From Cotesia glomerata (taxonomy: Eukaryota; Arthropoda; Insecta; Hymenoptera; Braconidae), in assembly GCF_020080835.1 (NCBI RefSeq), contig NC_058158.1, forward strand, positions 4,216,001-4,280,000: a stretch of DNA of 64,000 nt. Direction: 5' to 3'. Made by a program: the position numbers and the translations under genes. The notes beneath the pieces were generated by a model that had not been told where the DNA came from, ran no database searches, and worked only from the letters and a program-made list of their open reading frames with translations. Positions within the stretch are counted from its first letter, which is position 1, and the number at the start of each line of letters is the position of its first letter. Below, in pieces: positions 59,057 to 64,000 of this stretch.

Positions 59057-60471
59057 ATGATGGGTGACAATAATATTCCTATTGTTGAGCCGACTATTGA
59101 TTACACTAAGGTATTTTTTAATTAATTATTTAAATCAATCAAAATCGAATTATTCATAACTTGAAAAAAATTGTTAAATTTTTAACAAATGACAAATTTA
59201 TGAAAATTAAATTAGCCGACATTTGAAAATTTTTGAAATTTTTCTATTAAAAAAAAATTAACAAGTAGAAAATTTTATAAATTTATAATTTTTGTTGATT
59301 CAAAAAAATCAAAAATTGTTAAATGTCTGCTAATTTTAATATCATAAAAAATTTTCCAAGTCAAAAGAATTGTATGATTCTAGCTTGTAGATAATTAATG
59401 AAAATTAAAGAATTAATTATTTTTATTTTTTTTTACAGGTACCACCGATCCATCAAAAAAGAACAATATCTTTTATAAATCATTTTATCGTAACGACAGT
59501 TTCATTTTTAAATAAATTTGCACTGACATGTGAAGAAAAACTCTATGATTTTGAAAATAAATTACAAAAATTGGAAGCTGCCGTTGTTATTCTTGAATCT
59601 AGGGTAATTAAATTTATATTTAATAATAATAACATTAAAGTTAGCAGTCACTAGATAATTTGTAAAATTTTTTTTTAACAAATTTGTTCCAAAAAATTAT
59701 TCTAAAAAAATTGCATTTTTCATTTCTTTAAATTTCTACATGTTAAGTTTTTTTTTTCCATAATTTACTTGTTACAAAATTATTAAATATATGCTAAATT
59801 AATTTTCATTTAATAATGATACTAAAATTGAAAAACATCCAATAATTCTTAAAATTTTTTTAACAAATTAATTATAACAACAAAATTTATTTTAAAAAAT
59901 TCAGTCAAAAAAATTACGAATACAATTTTTCAAGAAAAGTAAAAAAAATTGTCTAGTGACTTCTAATTTCAGTGTCATATATACTAGCATTAAATTGAGA
60001 GTCTTGAATACTATTTTTATTTACTCATTACAGCTCGCGTCAGTGCCAGGGTTAGATATTAAATCACCAAATAAAGACTGCGACAAAAAAGAATACGAGA
60101 CTGCTGATAAAAACCCTGTAGAAGCAGCACCCGCTACTCCAGAAGCCAAAGATCCAGTTGGCCAAGACGAAGCGGATACCAAGCCAGATGTTGAAAGTAC
60201 AAAAGGTCAAGTACAAAACCACGAAGTGTCAGATAATTTAGAACAAATTAGTTCACATCCAGTTTACCAAAAGTACTTCAAAATGGTGAACTTCGGTGTG
60301 CCAAAGCCAGCTGTTAAGATTAAGATGAAACAAGAAGGCCTGGATCCAGATCTACTTGAGTGAGTATCGTTTTCTATTTTATTAAATTTATATATTTCTT
60401 TACTTATATAATAATTATTTTATAGTGACCCTCAACGTCTTATTCCTAAGATCAATGATACACCAGAATGA
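59057..60471 (+). CDS. CCDC53: WASH complex subunit 3 (CCDC53)
   Basis: Small coiled-coil subunit of the WASH complex, which drives Arp2/3 actin branching on endosomes. Four exons: 59057-59110, 59439-59603, 60034-60359 and 60426-60471, GT-AG, 196 residues (human about 194). The conserved core spans exons 1-3: DYTKVPPIHQKRTISFINHF (15-34), SFLNKFALTCEEKLYDFE, LEAAVVILESRLASVPGLDI. After an acidic, proline/alanine linker comes the conserved HPVYQKYFKMVNFGVPKPAV and GLDPDLLDDP near the C-terminus. The exon 3/4 junction splits the Asp codon in LLDDP. Two adjacent ATGs start the frame. Poly(A) signals are at 60486-60491 and 60529-60534. The gene converges on RpL36A. Confidence 0.95.
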
Positions 60472-60617
60472 TGTATTCCTAGATGAATAAATAACTTTAT
60501 ACGAATATTTTTATATAGTAATTAAATGAATAAAATGATTTATAATTAAAGAATGATTTCTTTTTATTTTCTTAGCAAATACAGTAGTTATTCCAATTTT
60601 TAAAAGATGGTTAGCAC

Positions 60618-61624
60618 TTAAAACTGGATCATTTGCCCCTGTAACAAATTTTAAAAATAAATTATTAACAATTTTACTTAGAAAATTATTTGATTGAAAT
60701 AAAATATTATATCACTGATAATTTAATTTCAAAAATATTAAAATGAAAGTTTTCTTTTAAACACAAAGTATTCAGTGAAATTATGTTTATGTTCAAATTA
60801 AAAATAAACAAAATTTTTTTAAAACACGAATACACACCTTCCTCTTTTTGTCACCACCAAGTTCGAAATGCTTGCAACGTTTAAGTGGGATTTGTTTTCT
60901 GTACTTGCATTCAGTACATTCCATCCTCAATACAATTTTCTTAGTAGTCTTGGCCTAAACATCAATAATAAATTAGTAAATAATTCAGAATATCACCAAG
61001 CAAATAAATAATTTAATAATAAATACCTTCTTCCTGAAAATAGGCTTAGTTTGTCCACCAAAACCTTGTTGTTTACGGTCATAACGACGTCGACCCTGGG
61101 CAGCATGTCTTTCCTTACTTTTTTTATATTGAGTTACTTTGTGTGGCTTGTGGACCTTGCACTTTTTGCAAAAAGTGCGCCTTTGTTTCGGAACGTTCAC
61201 CTAGAAACATTAATATTGAAATAAGTTATGTTACTAATTATTCAAGTGATATCAGAGGTTGTTAAGAGAACTGTAATTCAGTATCTTGTCATTCATTATT
61301 TATCATAAATTTAAAAACATGAAAATGAAATTAAGTATCGATACAAATTTACAAAGGATTTATTAGAAAGATTTATTTCTTCAATAGTTTAACTAAGTTT
61401 TGTTAAATTCAGTATTTACACAAATATCAAGAAATTTTGAGGTTGGAATACGATCACATTTCTCAAGATTTTTCAAACAAAAACTTTTGCACAAATATCA
61501 GGGAATTAATTAAACGGAGAATCATTGATAAATTTTGGTTGATTAATGGGAATTACCATGATCAAGATGGTTGGAATAATATAAGATTTGATAAAATAAA
61601 ACGTAAATTCACAATCCTTACCAT
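60618..61624 (-). CDS. RpL36A: 60S ribosomal protein L36A (eL42)
   Basis: Large-subunit ribosomal protein with a zinc-binding Cys-x2-Cys pair. Four exons on the minus strand: 61622-61624 (only the ATG), 61027-61200, 60838-60954 and 60618-60638. All are GT-AG and phase 0, giving 104 residues, the expected family length. The sequence starts M then VNVPKQRRTFCKKCKVHKPH, then KVTQYKKSKERHAAQGRRRY, and the second Cys pair is in RMECTECKYRKQIPLKRCKH; it ends GQMIQF. A first exon holding only the start codon is common in ribosomal protein genes. A short leader begins with a pyrimidine run. A poly(A) signal on the minus strand lies at 60563-60568. Confidence 0.98.
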
Positions 61625-61644
61625 CTTTCCTTATTTAGAAGGGC

Positions 61645-61658
61645 CGTTTAAAAGAGCG
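61645..61658 (-). promoter_or_regulatory. Likely 5' TOP start of RpL36A
   Basis: On the minus strand, CTCTTTTAAACGG begins about 32 bases before the ATG and has the C followed by pyrimidines typical of TOP mRNAs under TOR control. Start site inferred, near 61656. Confidence 0.5.
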
Positions 61659-63767
61659 TTCTGACAGAGCGACAGAAATTTCAAGTAGTCAATTGAATAA
61701 TTAGAAAATACAACAAGTAATACGTAAGTCGTTGAAATACTTTCAGGCGCAAGCGCGAAAAATTCAAAATACGCATGGGTCAATAGTATAACCTGCTCGA
61801 TTATAAATTTTTACACCTATTCTATAAATAAATATCAAATATCAATAAATAAAATTTCCTATATTTAATAAACTTTTTATTTAATTATTTATGAATTGAT
61901 TAATTAAATAATTTTTTAAAAATTAATATATAATTTATTAAATCAATAGATAAAATTTAATCATTTAATAAATAAAAAATTGTAAATTTGTGAAAATTTC
62001 ATGAATGAAAAGTATTTTAATTAATTATTAAATAAAATAAAACGATGATTTAATAACGGTAACACGTGAGGACATACATGATTGTGATTGTCGTAATGAT
62101 ACATATTTTTTTTTCTATTCGAGTAACATCGAGAATTTACGGGAATATTCTTAAACATTTTGAAAACATCATCCTTTATCACTCACACATATGCGCCGTG
62201 TACAGGAGCTCTATCGCGACATCTATACCATCTAGAAAATTATAATAAAATAAAATTCCTAACTAACTAAATAATACTAAAACACTAAAACAAAAAGCCT
62301 ACATGTATAATACTTAATATTTAAATAAAAATAAAAAAAAATTTTAATAATTGAAACGAGCTCCTGAAAGTAAAGCTGAAAGAGGGATAAAAGTAGCGGC
62401 AAAGTAAGGACGCACATACGAGTCCACACACGTAGACATTATTTGAATCCAGCGAGATAGTCTCAAACCAGACGCTCTTTCCATCCAACGAACTCTCGAA
62501 CCCCTCGCTTAAACAATTAATATTATTTACCACAGTCACACACCACTCAAGACTTGCCTGTAAAATAAATAATCAATTAAATACGTTATTAACAACAATT
62601 ATAGATCTAAACAATTAAAGATCCATACCTATTAAATATTAAAATAAAATATGGCCAATCAGGGATTTATCGAGTTTCAAACGCGCGCCATCTTCATTTT
62701 TCAAACAAAGCCAAATATCTAACAACCAACAATGACAAACAATCTTAAAAACAATTCCTTATTCTTATTAACAAATCCTTTTATAATTATTATTAAATCC
62801 TTCAATTTAAATTTATAAATCTTCCCGCTTAAAAAAAATTATTTTTTTCAACCTAAAAAAAAAAATAAATTTAATAAAAAAAAAGACATTTTTAACATGA
62901 GTAACAATTCAATAAATCTTTAAATATTTTTTCCATATATATTAATATATATACCTCGATGAATGTATACATATATATCGCCTTTGGCCTATCTTGTCTT
63001 TTTACCCCTTCTTTGATTACATATACATCTATCACATACTTCTTCCCCTATAAAACATTATAAACATTGTCATCTTGCTCTTGCTTTAATAAAGCTCCTC
63101 ATTCTGTCACTTTTGGTATTATCATCTCGCTCCGACATAACTTCTTGCGCAGATGGTCCTTTTTCTTCGCTCGGCGTTTCTTCTCCCCTTGTCCTCTTCC
63201 CCATCACCCTCTCCCGATGGTCCCACTCTTTCGTTACGATGAATCCGCTGTCTCTTACACAACTACACATCCACGTAGATGTACCCAGTGTGCAAAAGTG
63301 TATGTAGGGTATATATATAGTAATAGAAACAACGCTAATAACATAATATCTCGACAGAGGTTCGACTCATTCGGTAACTCCCACTCTCTGACCGTCATCG
63401 TTCGTTGTTTCTCGGTAGGGTTCCCCTGACGACGCTGCGCTCTCGGGTATTTCGCCGGAAACCGACGCCGCGTGAGGACGCACGCATTTTTCTTCAGTAG
63501 TCAGCTCGTCGTGCTTCTCTCTTTTTTTATAAACGCGTCCATTATTATTACTCTCGTACACTGTTTAGCACACGTTCGCGTTACCAATATATAACATATA
63601 TATCATACCTATATATATATATATTTGTATAATACATTATATATATAAAAATAATTAACCAACAGAGTTCATCACCTGATTGATTTATTAATTTATAAAT
63701 AAATAATAATATATTATTATTTATTTATTTTATTGAACGTTATTCGTTAAAAACAATTAATACGAAA
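61659..63767. other. Spacer between RpL36A and the last gene
   Basis: AT-rich to 62200. A GC-richer stretch lies around 62380-62530. An AAGATGGCG word (YY1-like) occurs on the minus strand near 62688-62696. A GC-richer block at 63070-63560, with frames open on both strands, probably belongs to the promoter of the gene starting at 63768. A dense TA tract is at 63590-63650. No gene was recognised. Confidence 0.4.
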
Positions 63768-63875
63768 ATGAGTACCAATGATAAAGAGGCAGTGAACGTT
63801 GAGAAGAAGACGGAAAACGACAAGCCAACTGAGGACGCGAAATGCGAACTCAAAGGGATCAAGAGGGCGGCTGAG
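63768..63875 (+). CDS. First coding exon of an unidentified gene (runs off the window)
   Basis: ATG in the context AAAATGAG opens 36 codons rich in Lys, Glu, Asp and Asn (MSTNDKEAVNVEKKTENDKP, then CELKGIKRAAE). The exon ends at a strong donor (GAG followed by GTAAGT, 63876) in phase 0. The charged composition suggests a nuclear or nucleic-acid-associated protein, but no family was recognised. The rest lies beyond the window end. Confidence 0.6.
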
Positions 63876-64000
63876 GTAAGTTATTTATTTATTTAATTAT
63901 TAGATTTTTTTTCTTGTTAAATTATTTTAAAGTTAAAGTCACGCGGTAATTTAGTTTTTATTAAAGTTTTGAGAAGAAAAGCTTGGAAAGAAATATATAA

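Noticed and set aside
61437..61664. 75-codon plus-strand frame
   Set aside because: It runs through intron 1 and exon 1 of RpL36A in antisense.
62321..62539. T-arm-like GGGGTTCGAGA on the minus strand, as a possible tRNA
   Set aside because: The putative T-stem does not pair and there is no A-box or anticodon arm upstream.

Overview
The window looks like a piece of an AT-rich insect nuclear genome. It has short, intron-containing housekeeping genes, GT-AG introns, AATAAA poly(A) signals, and many short inverted-repeat (MITE or foldback) elements, plus a tRNA-derived SINE and a LINE tail. Two Enhancer of split-type bHLH-Orange repressors ending in WRPW lie on either side of a TTLL4-type tubulin polyglutamylase. 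From memory of published non-dipteran insect loci, this small arrangement resembles an Enhancer of split complex of Hymenoptera or a related order, not the expanded Drosophila one. The repeat-rich, AT-rich character fits a parasitoid wasp, but that is inference only.

Layout. 1-16.3 kb is intergenic: a tandem hairpin repeat (6.9-7.7 kb), a tRNA-derived SINE (11.3-11.65 kb), and several GC-richer islands that may be enhancers. 16.29-18.0 kb holds an intronless E(spl)-type gene. Upstream of it are a paired Su(H) site, a proneural-type E-box and a TATA box. Its 3' UTR carries GY, Brd and K boxes, the classical miRNA-target motifs of Notch-target transcripts. 18.6-20.2 kb is a nest of repeats. 22.3-24.1 kb is TTLL4 in one exon. 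24.1-50.5 kb is a gene desert filled with inverted-repeat elements, several of them present twice in opposite orientation. 50.8-53.1 kb is the second E(spl)-type gene, with four coding exons. 55.9-57.1 kb is Pym (partner of Y14-Mago, exon junction complex disassembly). 59.06-60.47 kb is CCDC53/WASHC3 (WASH complex subunit). 60.6-61.66 kb on the minus strand is RpL36A (eL42), tail-to-tail with CCDC53. A last gene begins at 63.77 kb on the plus strand and runs off the window.

How the parts work together. The E(spl) genes would be Notch-activated repressors of proneural genes. The paired Su(H) site plus E-box gives Notch and proneural input, and the 3' UTR boxes give miRNA damping of the same transcript. 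TTLL4 appears to be a long-standing linked neighbour rather than a pathway member. Pym, CCDC53 and RpL36A are housekeeping genes flanking the complex. The most unusual content is the set of foldback-element families. One family is built of repeated TTGATTCAAGAA-like palindromes. Another shares CACGGA termini, and one member of it retains a short coding-like remnant. No Bearded-class gene, which would be expected in such a complex, could be recognised here.
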